From the NCBI GenBank assembly GCA_012267415.1, contig JAAXGN010000154.1, positions 51,734-115,733 on the forward strand: 64,000 bases of DNA, given 5' to 3'. The notes below the pieces were generated by a model that worked only from the letters and a program-made list of their open reading frames with translations, did not search any database and was not told the origin of the DNA. The translations under genes were made by a program, and so were the position numbers. Positions 1 through 9,799 of this stretch are shown here, piece by piece. The DNA comes from Candidatus Poribacteria bacterium. Lineage in GTDB: Bacteria; Poribacteria; WGA-4E; WGA-3G. Numbering within the stretch: the stretch's first letter is position 1; each line of letters starts with the position of its first letter.

Positions 1-1031
1 GTGGTTGTTCCACCAACGCCAGGTCGAAATACACCGCCTGCTCTTAAGGGTTTCATGTTTTCAACATCACCGGGTCTGGCTTCGTGTGATGCTTTCTCCA
101 TGTCAATAAGGGGTCGACGTATCTCAGTATAAGCATCAGAGAGCAATTTAGAGATAGGCACATCAACGAATTCTGGATCCGCATAGTACTCATCTCTGTC
201 TGCCATCGCCAACTTGAGTGCTTCGGTTACCACATGCACATAATCTGCAGAGAAGTGTCCCATCCTCTTTAGATCAAAGTCTTCTAACAGACGCAATGCT
301 TGACAGAGATAAGGACCTTGGGTCCACGGTCCACACTTGTATACGGTGAACCCCTTATAGTCAACTGTCACAGGCTCTTCTATCAATGTTACGTGTGATG
401 CGAGGTCATTTTTGCGAAGAAATCCACCCTTCTCAATGTAGAAAGTTTCTAATTCATCAGCGATATCACTGTTGACACCGTTGCGTCCGTAAAACCGGTC
501 ACTTGCGGCTTGGATTTTCTGTTCTCGGCTTCCCGATGTTTTCTGTTCCTCATCAACCATTCGTCGCAGTGTGATCGCTAATTTTGGATGCCATTCCCTG
601 TCCCCCGTATCAAGAAGTTTTAATGTAGGTAATACGATTTCCTCAAACGTCTTTGTTCCGTATCGCTTAAGCGTTGTTGTACATAGGTCAATGACAGATG
701 GAACGGGTGCCATTTTGATGTCTCTGTTCGGTATACCGTTTTCCATATACCAATCAATTGCATCCTGAGACATGGGGGCACGTCCTTGTCCAGACAGGGA
801 TTTGACTTCCTTCTTTTCTGCGTCATATATGAGGAGTGGTACTTCTCCTCCGATGGAGCATTCACCGTGGTCTGTTACATTGAGCGCGAGGATAGTAGCT
901 GCTGCGGCATCTGCAGCGTTCCCATCTGCTTCCAATATTTGGATTCCAGCTTCTACAGCTTTCATTCCGCCTGCTGCAACGACACCCGTTTTGCTTGTTG
1001 CTTTCCATCCAATTTTCTTACTGTTTTCCAT
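1..1031 (-). CDS. gamma-glutamyltransferase family protein (C-terminus cut by window edge)
   Basis: Own translation of the minus strand: MENSKKIGWKATSKTGVVAAGGMKAVEAGIQILEADGNAADAAAATILALNVTDHGECSIGGEVPLLIYD..., typical GGT N-terminus. Open to the window edge, so absent from the ORF track. Confidence 0.85.
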   Translation of the reverse strand, partial: MENSKKIGWKATSKTGVVAAGGMKAVEAGIQILEADGNAADAAAATILALNVTDHGECSIGGEVPLLIYDAEKKEVKSLSGQGRAPMSQDAIDWYMENGIPNRDIKMAPVPSVIDLCTTTLKRYGTKTFEEIVLPTLKLLDTGDREWHPKLAITLRRMVDEEQKTSGSREQKIQAASDRFYGRNGVNSDIADELETFYIEKGGFLRKNDLASHVTLIEEPVTVDYKGFTVYKCGPWTQGPYLCQALRLLEDFDLKRMGHFSADYVHVVTEALKLAMADRDEYYADPEFVDVPISKLLSDAYTEIRRPLIDMEKASHEARPGDVENMKPLRAGGVFRPGVGGTT

Positions 1032-1052
1032 CTATTGTCCTTAGATTAATGT

Positions 1053-2066
1053 TCAAATTTCATCTTCCACCGGCATTGCACGTTCGGGAATTTCTACACC
1101 TTGTTCCTGCCAGAACTTATATGCGCCGTTGTGTAATGGAATGACAAACGCCTTATCAGCATTCTCTATTGTCATATCTGATGCTGCTTTATTCGTTTGA
1201 ACCATTACTTGATGTCCTTTAGGTGAATAAATGTGCTTTATGATGGCATAGATGATGTCATCTGGAACTGCTTTGTTTGCAATCAGGACAGTCGGCATCA
1301 TGATGGTTCTTACTGTTTCAACTTTTCCTTCATAAGCACCCTCAGGTAAACTGGCAGAATAATATGGGTATTTGTCGTAAAGACCGTGCTCTGTAGCGGG
1401 TGTATCCAGATCAATCATTCGGATGGATTTTATTGCTGTCAATGCAATTATTGCACTATTCGGCACACTGACTAACCACATAAAACCTTTAACTTGTCCA
1501 TCTTGGAGTTCTTGCGCAGCAGAATTCCCTCCCCTATATATTGGTGTAAATTGCCCCCAGATACCCGCGGCTTTTGCCAATCGTTCCAATGTTTTGGCAG
1601 TACCAGATCCTGGTGCCCCGCAAGCAATTTTTTTACCGATTATATCTTTAAATTCATGTATATCGCTGTTCTGAAGTGTTGAGAATTGTCCGTAAGAAAA
1701 ATATAGAAGCGTTACCATTCTAATATCTGTCTTGGGACCCCCTTCTGCGAATATCTCTTCCCCGTTGTATCCGAGAGAACTCTCCGAGGCGAATACAACA
1801 CCGAGTGCATTTTTGTCTTCGTTGACACGACGTGTATTTTCCACTGAACCAGCCGATGCTACGATCGATAGTTTGAACGTAGGTTCACGGTCTTTGACAA
1901 CTTGATTAATACCTCCTGCAAATTGAGAGAAACTTCCACCCATTACACCACCGTAGATTGTTAACCAATTCTTGTTCTGCCTGTCACCACAACCAGAAAA
2001 GACTATAAACAGAACTGTAACAAGACAGATACATGGATACAGGAAGAACTGCAATTTTTTATGCAT
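1053..2066 (-). CDS. TAXI family TRAP transporter solute-binding lipoprotein
   Basis: 337 aa; lipobox-like VFSGCG; TAXI features (WLTIYGGVMGGSFSQFAGGINQVV..., GAPGSGTAKTLERLAKAAGI). Ends with TGA. Confidence 0.8.
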   Translation of the reverse strand: MHKKLQFFLYPCICLVTVLFIVFSGCGDRQNKNWLTIYGGVMGGSFSQFAGGINQVVKDREPTFKLSIVASAGSVENTRRVNEDKNALGVVFASESSLGYNGEEIFAEGGPKTDIRMVTLLYFSYGQFSTLQNSDIHEFKDIIGKKIACGAPGSGTAKTLERLAKAAGIWGQFTPIYRGGNSAAQELQDGQVKGFMWLVSVPNSAIIALTAIKSIRMIDLDTPATEHGLYDKYPYYSASLPEGAYEGKVETVRTIMMPTVLIANKAVPDDIIYAIIKHIYSPKGHQVMVQTNKAASDMTIENADKAFVIPLHNGAYKFWQEQGVEIPERAMPVEDEI

Positions 2067-2186
2067 AATACCAACCTTCTATTATTCAAAATCGTTGGTA
2101 GATAATACCAAACCTGACCAAATAAATCAAGTATTTTTTCTATCATAGTCTAGTGCTTAGTCAAGTGTTATTTGCTGGCATTAAAA

Positions 2187-2310
2187 AGTCGGGAATCGGA
2201 GTTCAAATCAAGAAATCAACGGTATGAATGCCTTTTGGCATTCCCCGGGTATGAATGCCATTTAGGCATTCACCGTCTACAAAGAGACATGTTCTGTAGG
2301 AGCGATTTTC
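2187..2310. repeat. modular REP/BIME-like palindrome cluster (copy 1)
   Basis: AGTCGGGAATCGGAGTTC, two GAATGCC-loop-GGCATTC hairpins, then TGTAGGAGCGAT; same modules near 4011 and 19371. Confidence 0.7.
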
Positions 2311-2312
2311 TT

Positions 2313-3029
2313 CTAATCCTGTTTCAAACAGGTCAACACATCATACAGGTTTGAGATGGTATAATCTGGTTGTTCAACTGCAAGCTCTGTTGTAACAGCA
2401 TCTGAATTACGGTCAATTAGAACACTTGTCATCTTCATCTTATTTGCACCTACAATGTCATTTTGAATGGAATCTCCAACCATTATTGCTTCTCTCGGTA
2501 ATACACCCGCACGATCACAAGCAATTTTGAAGATTTCGGTATTTGGTTTCCTTACACCGATTTCATCGGATATTGTCAACGACTGAATACGTTTGCTAAG
2601 TCCAAAGTTTCGCACTTTAGAGAATTGACTGTCAGTATGTTCATCGTGTGCACCATTTGTAATGATACCCACATGGAATGCGTATAGTCTGTCAAGGACC
2701 TCAACATCTTCATAGAGTCTTAAATTCGCAATGTAGCGTTGGCAGAGAGAATTGTTGAGTTCTTCAGTCAATTTATCTTGTGACAAATTTAGTTTTTCAA
2801 ATAGACGGTAAACGCGTAAGTCTCTGACTTCTGCCATAGAACACTTTCCACCGTCAAGCTCTTGAAAGAGTTCCTGAAGAACAGATACCCATGTTCTTAA
2901 AAGAAACTCCTTTGATACATTCGGGTAATGTTGGCGGAGAATTTGAAATGTATCTCTAACCGCGATGTTCCATGCTGTATCGGAGTCACAGAGCGTATTA
3001 TCAAGATCAAAGAATACTGCCTTAATCAT
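2313..3029 (-). CDS. HAD family hydrolase
   Basis: DLDNTLCDSD motif I, TNGAHDEHT, GVRKPNTEIF, MVGDSIQNDIVGA. Confidence 0.85.
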   Translation of the reverse strand: MIKAVFFDLDNTLCDSDTAWNIAVRDTFQILRQHYPNVSKEFLLRTWVSVLQELFQELDGGKCSMAEVRDLRVYRLFEKLNLSQDKLTEELNNSLCQRYIANLRLYEDVEVLDRLYAFHVGIITNGAHDEHTDSQFSKVRNFGLSKRIQSLTISDEIGVRKPNTEIFKIACDRAGVLPREAIMVGDSIQNDIVGANKMKMTSVLIDRNSDAVTTELAVEQPDYTISNLYDVLTCLKQD

Positions 3030-3114
3030 GTTTTCTTAGAATTCAAAAAAATTTGCTATCTTCTTTAGCGTATAATATAATTGATTTATATATCGTACGC
3101 AAGGAGAATTGTCA

Positions 3115-3975
3115 ATGCAAGAATACATGAGGTTAGTAATTATCGCTATAATACTTTGTATGGTGTCCTCTGCTGGTTGTAGTAAAATGCAACAAGTGGA
3201 AGAAACTGCTATACAAAATGCAATTTCAAAAGAAATGGCATTAGAAAGGGAAGATCAGAACTCATCCGACGCTTTACCAGTTGAAATAATAGATAGTTCA
3301 GTAGATGTGTTAATTTATGCGGGTAAAAGTCTGTGGATCAGGCAGGAACATGCAATAATTGAAGCAGACATAACAAAACAACTTTTAGAATCAGAGGACA
3401 TTCAAGTAGGGATAACGGAAAGTAAAGAATCTGTCAGAGATTGGATGCTCAAAACAACTGGAAACGGTGTTGTGAATGTCTGCATCCTTTACGGTATTTT
3501 ACCCTCTACAATCTATGCGTCGGGAAATGCGCAACCCGATGGTTCTGTCGTTGAAAACTGGATCGAAACAACGGATGGTGATACAGTTTTGAATCACGCG
3601 GATTATTTTGGGTATAACAGTTCAGAAGGTCAAGCCAATGAACGTGGTGCTATGCAAAACTTGATGGACCTACCCGATATTGAGATCAATGTTTATGAAC
3701 ATAACATAGGGATGTTTGTTACAGAAGAAGGTAGAACATTAACACCAAGCTTGGGTAATTTTGGGTCAGACAGACCTTTTCCTTTAGATGAACTTGATGC
3801 TGACTGGTTTGCTGAAAAGGTTTTAGCAACTGATGCTCAAGGAATCTTGGCAGACCCAATCATTGTTCGAGATGGAGACCGTGGCAGATTAGCGATTGTT
3901 TTTCATACACTCTACAAGAATGATCCAAAAGGGGAAGTTGCTGCTGAGATAATCAAATATCTTCTAACTGAATAG
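3115..3975 (+). CDS. hypothetical lipoprotein
   Basis: RBS AAGGAGAA upstream of ATG at 3115; signal peptide with lipobox SSAGC; no family recognised. Confidence 0.65.
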   Translation: MQEYMRLVIIAIILCMVSSAGCSKMQQVEETAIQNAISKEMALEREDQNSSDALPVEIIDSSVDVLIYAGKSLWIRQEHAIIEADITKQLLESEDIQVGITESKESVRDWMLKTTGNGVVNVCILYGILPSTIYASGNAQPDGSVVENWIETTDGDTVLNHADYFGYNSSEGQANERGAMQNLMDLPDIEINVYEHNIGMFVTEEGRTLTPSLGNFGSDRPFPLDELDADWFAEKVLATDAQGILADPIIVRDGDRGRLAIVFHTLYKNDPKGEVAAEIIKYLLTE

Positions 3976-4010
3976 GGTTTTGTCAGGTTTCAGATTGTGG
4001 TATCGGTAAT

Positions 4011-4077
4011 AGTCGGGAATCGGAGTTCCCTCCTACGACACGTCTTTTCTGTAGGAGCGATCTCCGAATCGCGACAT
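4011..4077. repeat. modular REP/BIME-like palindrome cluster (copy 2)
   Basis: AGTCGGGAATCGGAGTTCCCTCCTAC...CTGTAGGAGCGATCTCCGAATCGCGAC; lacks the GAATGCC module of the other copies. Confidence 0.7.
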
Positions 4078-4124
4078 TTACTATTAAATATAAACTTGAC
4101 GAGATAATAGACTGTATCAACATG

Positions 4125-5123
4125 TCATTGCAGCATATCAACGAGCATGCCGAGGTCTTTTGATTCAGCCTCTTTCAGAACTGCTGCGGCTGCGACTGCA
4201 TCTTGCACGGCTACACCTACTGATTTGAAGAACGTGATCTCATCATCTGCTTGACGTCTGGGTTTATCTCCATTAACGATTTCACCAATTTCTGCGTCTG
4301 CTTCTACGTTTGGAATAATCAGATCCCCTGCTTCTTCTAAGCAGGCTTCACGCGAATCTACAACAATGCGATCTGCGCGATTGATAGTTATCGTATCAAC
4401 TTCGCGTTTTTCTGGAACAAATGTGCCTACCGCTGTGATGTGTGTGCCTGCTTTTAGATCATTGCCATCAAATAGTGGGGTTGCAGATGTTGTTGCACAG
4501 ATAACGATATCGGCATCCCTGACCACTTCATGTGGTGTAGATGTGAGATTGACTTTGGGAGCATCACCCCAGGTTGCAATCTCTGATGCGAGTTGTTGTG
4601 CTGCGGATTGTGTGCGACTGATGAGATTTACACAAGCGATATCCCTGACTGTCATAACGGCTTGAAGTTGTGCCCTTGCTTGCACACCTGCACCAAAGAG
4701 TCCAACTGTTTTTGCGTTCTGTCGTGCAAGTAGGTCTGCTGCTACGCCACCCCCTGCACCCGTGCGTATAGCAGTAATACTTGTGCCATCCATAAACGCT
4801 TTTGGAAGTCCTGTCTCAGGATCAAGCACTAATACTGTCGCAGTGATACGCGGCAGATTGCTGTTTGGATTTTCGTCATAGACAGAGACAACTTTGATTC
4901 CGAACTCGCTGTTTTCGGGTAAGTAAGCAGGCATGATGAGCGTGACACCTTTGTCAGAGGTGATATGTTGTCGTGGCGGTGCAATTGCTTTACCTGCTGA
5001 AAGTTGTCCATAAGCATGACGCATTGCCTCAATGGCTTTGGACATCGGCAGTGCTGCACCTACATCGGATGCGGATAGGATACGGATCTTCTTTACAGAC
5101 ATATCTGGATAGTTTATTAACAT
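4125..5123 (-). CDS. ornithine cyclodeaminase / mu-crystallin family protein
   Basis: 332 aa; SKAIEAMRHAYGQLSAGKAIAPPRQ, TAIRTGAGGGVAADLLAR, GLFGAGVQARAQLQA. Ends with TGA. Confidence 0.9.
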   Translation of the reverse strand: MLINYPDMSVKKIRILSASDVGAALPMSKAIEAMRHAYGQLSAGKAIAPPRQHITSDKGVTLIMPAYLPENSEFGIKVVSVYDENPNSNLPRITATVLVLDPETGLPKAFMDGTSITAIRTGAGGGVAADLLARQNAKTVGLFGAGVQARAQLQAVMTVRDIACVNLISRTQSAAQQLASEIATWGDAPKVNLTSTPHEVVRDADIVICATTSATPLFDGNDLKAGTHITAVGTFVPEKREVDTITINRADRIVVDSREACLEEAGDLIIPNVEADAEIGEIVNGDKPRRQADDEITFFKSVGVAVQDAVAAAAVLKEAESKDLGMLVDMLQ

Positions 5124-5149
5124 TAGAAAATCTGTTAAGACGTGAAGGG

Positions 5150-5722
5150 TTAGAAAACATCTCCTTCTTTATGATAGTGGTTAATCCATCTATCCCAATC
5201 CTCAGAATCCTTTCTTAGAGTCATTCTGTATTCAATATTTTCATTATTTACTAAAGTTTGAGTACCATGTGCTCGAGATGCCTTGAGTTTTTGCATTTCT
5301 AACTTCATTTCTGTGTTCATCAGGACAAATGTGATCGTTCCATCATCTGAGATTGATTGAACAATGTAATCACAATTCTGCCATGGTCTAATTTGAACAA
5401 TATGCACAGAATTATCCTGATTATAACCAGAACTTTTATACTCGTAGTGCTTGTCGTTCTTTTTAAAATCCCCTCTTTCTTCACTTTTTTTGACTTTTTC
5501 ACAGTCATGTTTTGCTATGAAATACTTTTCCCACATAGGACTTCTTGATTGTGGTGACAGTACGCTACTTATTTTATAGAATTCTCGCTCAGAAATTATC
5601 TGATCAAAGGTCAAGTCAATTAATTTATCCTTGATACTTACTGTACTACTCAGAACTTTTCGGCTGTTTTCTATGTTGTCTAATATGTAACGGATCGTAT
5701 CTTTTACTTCTAAGTGGTTCAT
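5150..5722 (-). CDS. hypothetical protein, candidate restriction endonuclease partner of the adjacent methyltransferase
   Basis: 190 aa; D...EYK (ERGDFKKNDKHYEYKSSG) compatible with a PD-(D/E)XK core; 24 bp downstream of a DNA MTase-like gene on the same strand. Confidence 0.4.
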   Translation of the reverse strand: MNHLEVKDTIRYILDNIENSRKVLSSTVSIKDKLIDLTFDQIISEREFYKISSVLSPQSRSPMWEKYFIAKHDCEKVKKSEERGDFKKNDKHYEYKSSGYNQDNSVHIVQIRPWQNCDYIVQSISDDGTITFVLMNTEMKLEMQKLKASRAHGTQTLVNNENIEYRMTLRKDSEDWDRWINHYHKEGDVF

Positions 5723-5746
5723 AGGGTTTATGTTAACACGTTTGCG

Positions 5747-6685
5747 CTAAAGAGAATCAAATAAATTTCCCTGGACATATTTAACTCGATCGATCTCTTC
5801 AACTCTATTTGGTTCGTGGCATCTTATGTATTGTTCTAAAAACTCATGTTTTGTTAGCCAATATACTCCCCCGTTTGCACAAGAATTTCCATTCCAATCC
5901 ACAACCTTAATTTTAGCTATTAAATCTTCTACTGGAATATTTGATTTAAGGAAGTATCCTCTATTGTTAGAGGTTGGTGTTTTTGTAATTTTTCTTGGAG
6001 AGGAACCGAATACAAATATGTCAAAATCATCTTTATTGGAGAATTTAAAATCATTCGCCTCTGTGTAGGCATTCGGATTAACTCTTAAATCTTTTCCTCC
6101 TGATTTATCAAAAATGAAGAAACTTGCGGGTACATGATAGTCTTCTCCTTCTAATGTAAAACAGTTCCTTTCTAATTCAGTTATGGAGACTATTCTCCAA
6201 TTATTTGGTAACATTTTTTGCCGTGTGTGTTTTCTATAAACATTTGGTAAAACAAAAGCGATTGTTTGGACATTCCTAAAGGAGAGGGCATGAGATATAA
6301 ATCTTGAGGATAGTTTTTGATATTGACCAAACGGTGGATTCCCTACAACTAATACCCGCTTATACATTTCATTAATTCTGTAATTGAACCAGTCTTCTTT
6401 TATAATCTCATCATGTTGGGGATCAATATCAATTCCTATTTTCGTATCATGTTTGATATTTTTATAGAAGGCACCATCACCCGCGGCAGGTTCTATTACA
6501 CAATCATAGATGTGAGGCAATTTATTGACTTCATCTAAACACCTTTTGACAACCTTTTGTTTCGTGTAGAACTTATCAAGGATTCTACTGCGGTCTTTAT
6601 ATTCTTTTCTCCAAATATGTGCCATCGTATCATCTCCTTTAGATGTATCTTTTGGTTTAACCTCTATGCGTAAACAGTGTGACAC
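5747..6685 (-). CDS. DNA adenine methyltransferase-like SAM-dependent methyltransferase
   Basis: IEPAAGDGAFY (motif I) and VVGNPPFGQYQKLSSRF (NPPF motif IV). Start may be internal at MAHIWRKEYKDRSRILDKFYTKQ. Confidence 0.75.
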   Translation of the reverse strand: MSHCLRIEVKPKDTSKGDDTMAHIWRKEYKDRSRILDKFYTKQKVVKRCLDEVNKLPHIYDCVIEPAAGDGAFYKNIKHDTKIGIDIDPQHDEIIKEDWFNYRINEMYKRVLVVGNPPFGQYQKLSSRFISHALSFRNVQTIAFVLPNVYRKHTRQKMLPNNWRIVSITELERNCFTLEGEDYHVPASFFIFDKSGGKDLRVNPNAYTEANDFKFSNKDDFDIFVFGSSPRKITKTPTSNNRGYFLKSNIPVEDLIAKIKVVDWNGNSCANGGVYWLTKHEFLEQYIRCHEPNRVEEIDRVKYVQGNLFDSL

Positions 6686-6768
6686 ATCTGACAGGAAAAA
6701 TCAAGAAAAAAGTAGTCTATGGTGAAACATTAAAATAACATGGGCTTGATAATTCGGAATTTGACATT

Positions 6769-6797
6769 CGGTGCGATAAGGGAATCGCACCTACCGG
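6769..6797. repeat. single REP-like hairpin
   Basis: CGGTGCGATAAGGGAATCGCACCTACCGG; same stem family as the double-arm elements at 30673, 36064 and 50338. Confidence 0.6.
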
Positions 6798-6867
6798 GTG
6801 TTTGAGCGTCCATTTTATGCAAGATTTGATTTATATATCCATTTTCAAGCTCACGTTAATTCCACAC

Positions 6868-7971
6868 TCATTTTATGTGAATAACTGCTTCATTAAGCCT
6901 GTCTATATTAGGGGTAATTCCCAGACCTGGTTGTGTGGAAGCAGCCATTCTTCCGTTCACTCTTTGCGGTGCGCCTTCTGCAGTGCTGACGGTGACGTAA
7001 CTATTGAAATCGGTTGCTGTGAATAAAAATTCTGTCGGTGTGCTATGTGCAAGATGTGCGATTGCGGCGGTCGTTATATCGCCTCCCCAACTATCCTCAA
7101 TCGTCATCGCTATACCGAGTTCAACGCATAGGTCTCTTGCAAGTTTTGCTTTGGTGAGTCCTCCAAATTTACTGATCTTTATGTTGACAACATCCATGGC
7201 ACGATCTGCATGACCACGTAATAAGACGTGAATACTATCAATTGTCTCATCAAGTACAAATGGGTGATCTGTGCGTTCCCTGATGGTGAGGCATTCTTGA
7301 TATGTTAGACAAGGTTGTTCAATATAGACATCTATGTCCCTTACACCTCGGACGACGCGGGTTGCTTGATGCATCAACCAACCTGTATTTGCATCTGCGA
7401 TGAGGACATCCCCAGTTTCCATCAATTCGGAGACTGCGTGAATCCGTTCTATATCGGTATTTGGGTCTCCACCGACTTTCAACTGGAATTTACGGTAACC
7501 TTCTGCACGGTAAGCAGCAACCTTTTCCTTCATCTCATCGGGAGATTGTTGAGAGATGGCGCGATATAACATAAAATCATCTCCATACCTTCCTCCGAGT
7601 AACGTGCAAACGGATGTGTTTGATATTTTGCCAAGTATATCCCAACACGCTATGTCTATTCCTGATTTCACATACGGATGTCCTTTGAGCGCGACATCCA
7701 TGAATTGATTGAGAGGATGCAGCTGTGTTGGGTCTTTACCGATGAGGTGTGGTGCAAGTTCTGCGATACCTGTACGGACACCTTCTGCATAGGCAGGGAG
7801 ATAGAAGGGGCCTAAAGGACATACCTCACCGTAACCCGTTATACCGTCATCAGTTTCAACTGCAACAATTGTGCTGTCAAAGACGGAAACGGATTTTCCA
7901 CCTGACCAATTATAGCTGCCTTCGTGGAGTGGTAGATCAACTTGGTATGCTTTAATGCTACGAATTTTCAC
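6868..7971 (-). CDS. mandelate racemase/muconate lactonizing enzyme family (enolase superfamily) dehydratase/racemase
   Basis: Likely GTG start at 7971 ([15 protein letters not shown]...); [42 protein letters not shown] track extends to 8022. Confidence 0.85.
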   Translation of the reverse strand: MKIRSIKAYQVDLPLHEGSYNWSGGKSVSVFDSTIVAVETDDGITGYGEVCPLGPFYLPAYAEGVRTGIAELAPHLIGKDPTQLHPLNQFMDVALKGHPYVKSGIDIACWDILGKISNTSVCTLLGGRYGDDFMLYRAISQQSPDEMKEKVAAYRAEGYRKFQLKVGGDPNTDIERIHAVSELMETGDVLIADANTGWLMHQATRVVRGVRDIDVYIEQPCLTYQECLTIRERTDHPFVLDETIDSIHVLLRGHADRAMDVVNIKISKFGGLTKAKLARDLCVELGIAMTIEDSWGGDITTAAIAHLAHSTPTEFLFTATDFNSYVTVSTAEGAPQRVNGRMAASTQPGLGITPNIDRLNEAVIHIK

Positions 7972-8025
7972 CTGGTCTCCAAAGTGTTTATAGTGAACTT
8001 TAGAATTAATGAAACACTTCAAAAC

Positions 8026-8048
8026 GGGCGAGGTAACCTCGCCCCTAC
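8026..8048. repeat. REP-like hairpin
   Basis: GGGCGAGGTAACCTCGCCC followed by CTAC. Confidence 0.5.
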
Positions 8049-8118
8049 TGGGTGTTCTTCGTCATCGGCGTATAGGTGAAATGTCTCATTAATTATTCAC
8101 TTTACTATAATCACGTTC

Positions 8119-8850
8119 TTAACCCCCGCTGCGTGGCACTTGAGCGATGATGCGGTCAGCAAGTTTTGAGAACGGTAGACTTTGGAGATAGACGGTACCT
8201 GTTCCCTGTAGTGTTGCGAGGAATAGCCCCTCTCCACCGAAGAACATTGACTTTAGACCTTTAATCATTTCTATATCATAGTCCACCCCTGCTGTGAAGG
8301 CGACAAGACATCCCGTGTCAACTCGGATTATATCATTATTGAGTTCTTTTTTCACAACACTGCCACCCGCGTGAATAAAAGCCATACCGTCCCCTCTTAG
8401 ACTTTGTAGTATGAAACCTTCGCCGCCGAAAAATCCTGCACCGAGTTTTCGTGAGAAAGCGATATTGAGTTCAGTGCCGAGGGCAGCACATAGAAATGCA
8501 TCCTTTTGACAGGTGAGTACACCACCGATCTCTGATAGGTCTACCGGAATGATGTGTCCGGGATAAGGTGCAGCGAATGCAACTTTTCTCTTGTTGCTAT
8601 TGTGATTTGTGAAATGTGTCAAGAACAGAGACTCGCCGCTGAGTGCACGTTTTCCTGCCCCGATGAGTTTTCCCATCAATCCGCCTTCTGGACTGGATCC
8701 GTCTCCCATTTTTGCCTCAAAAGTGATGTCATCCTCCATCCAGTTCATAGCACCTGCTTCGGCTATTATTGTTTCATCCCTATCAAGTTCTACCTCAACG
8801 ACTTGCATGTCGTTTCCAAATATTTCGTAATCAACTTCGTGGCTTTGCAT
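8119..8850 (-). CDS. TIGR00266/AIM24 family protein
   Basis: [34 protein letters not shown]..., [26 protein letters not shown]. Confidence 0.85.
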   Translation of the reverse strand: MQSHEVDYEIFGNDMQVVEVELDRDETIIAEAGAMNWMEDDITFEAKMGDGSSPEGGLMGKLIGAGKRALSGESLFLTHFTNHNSNKRKVAFAAPYPGHIIPVDLSEIGGVLTCQKDAFLCAALGTELNIAFSRKLGAGFFGGEGFILQSLRGDGMAFIHAGGSVVKKELNNDIIRVDTGCLVAFTAGVDYDIEMIKGLKSMFFGGEGLFLATLQGTGTVYLQSLPFSKLADRIIAQVPRSGG

Positions 8851-9055
8851 TTTTTTCCTCCAAGAGATCCTTATGAGATGTTATACAGCATTAAAATAAT
8901 GTAGAATCAATGAATTCTCTCTAATAATGAAAATAATAACATATTTGACAGAGTCCTTCAAGCGAAAGGTTGTGTATAACTAAATAACCCGGGATTTGGT
9001 AAATTTAAGGTAATTGTGATAAACTTAACGTAAACGGACTATTAGGAGAAACATT

Positions 9056-9745
9056 ATGGATACATTGACTATTATAGTCTTATTAGGATTAGTTGTTGGT
9101 GTATTGTTCAATTTATACGTTCTACCACCTTTTGGAAGGAACATCCTTAAGATTAAAACAGATGAGAAGATAGTTGCTCTAACCTTTGATGATGGTCCAA
9201 ATCCTCTATATACTGACCGTTTGCTTGATGTCCTTGCAAAACACAACGTTAAAGCAACCTTCTTCATGATTGGAAACCGAATAGAAAAACATCCTGAAAC
9301 GGTTCAACGTGTGATCGCTGAAGGTCATCAGATTGGTAATCATTCCTATAGTCATCCATTACTTGGTTTCTTACCACCTTCAACGGTGGAAAGAGAAATT
9401 GAACGAACGGATGCGTTAATTCGGGAATTAGGTATATCAGAGGACATCGCATTTCGAGCACCATTCTTAGCACGTTATTTTCCGATTGCTTGGGTGCTTT
9501 CAAAACAGAAGCGACCTCATATCAGTTGTAATGTGTGGAGTTGGGATTGGATGACACAGAATCCGGATAAAATTACGAAGGCTGTGTTGAAGAAAACACT
9601 TGCAACTACAGGGACTGGTTCGATTATCGTTCTCCACGATGGAATAGCAAAGAATGAAAATGCTGACAGGTCAGGAACAATTGAAGCAACGGATAGGATT
9701 ATTGAGAGACTAAAACAACAGGAGTACCGGTTTGTTACTGTTTAG
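9056..9745 (+). CDS. polysaccharide deacetylase family protein (NodB domain)
   Basis: VALTFDDGPNPLYTDRLLDVLAKHNVKATFFMIGNRIEKHPETVQRVIAEGHQIGNHSYSHP. Confidence 0.9.
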   Translation: MDTLTIIVLLGLVVGVLFNLYVLPPFGRNILKIKTDEKIVALTFDDGPNPLYTDRLLDVLAKHNVKATFFMIGNRIEKHPETVQRVIAEGHQIGNHSYSHPLLGFLPPSTVEREIERTDALIRELGISEDIAFRAPFLARYFPIAWVLSKQKRPHISCNVWSWDWMTQNPDKITKAVLKKTLATTGTGSIIVLHDGIAKNENADRSGTIEATDRIIERLKQQEYRFVTV

Positions 9746-9799
9746 TTGTCTGATTGCAATACATCGGAACTCCTCTGTGATTATCCTCAACATTTTCTT

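Noticed and set aside
571-1049. Plus-strand ORFs 571-768, 772-1044 and 786-1049
   Set aside because: Shadow ORFs antisense to the gamma-glutamyltransferase coding frame, which has clear family homology.
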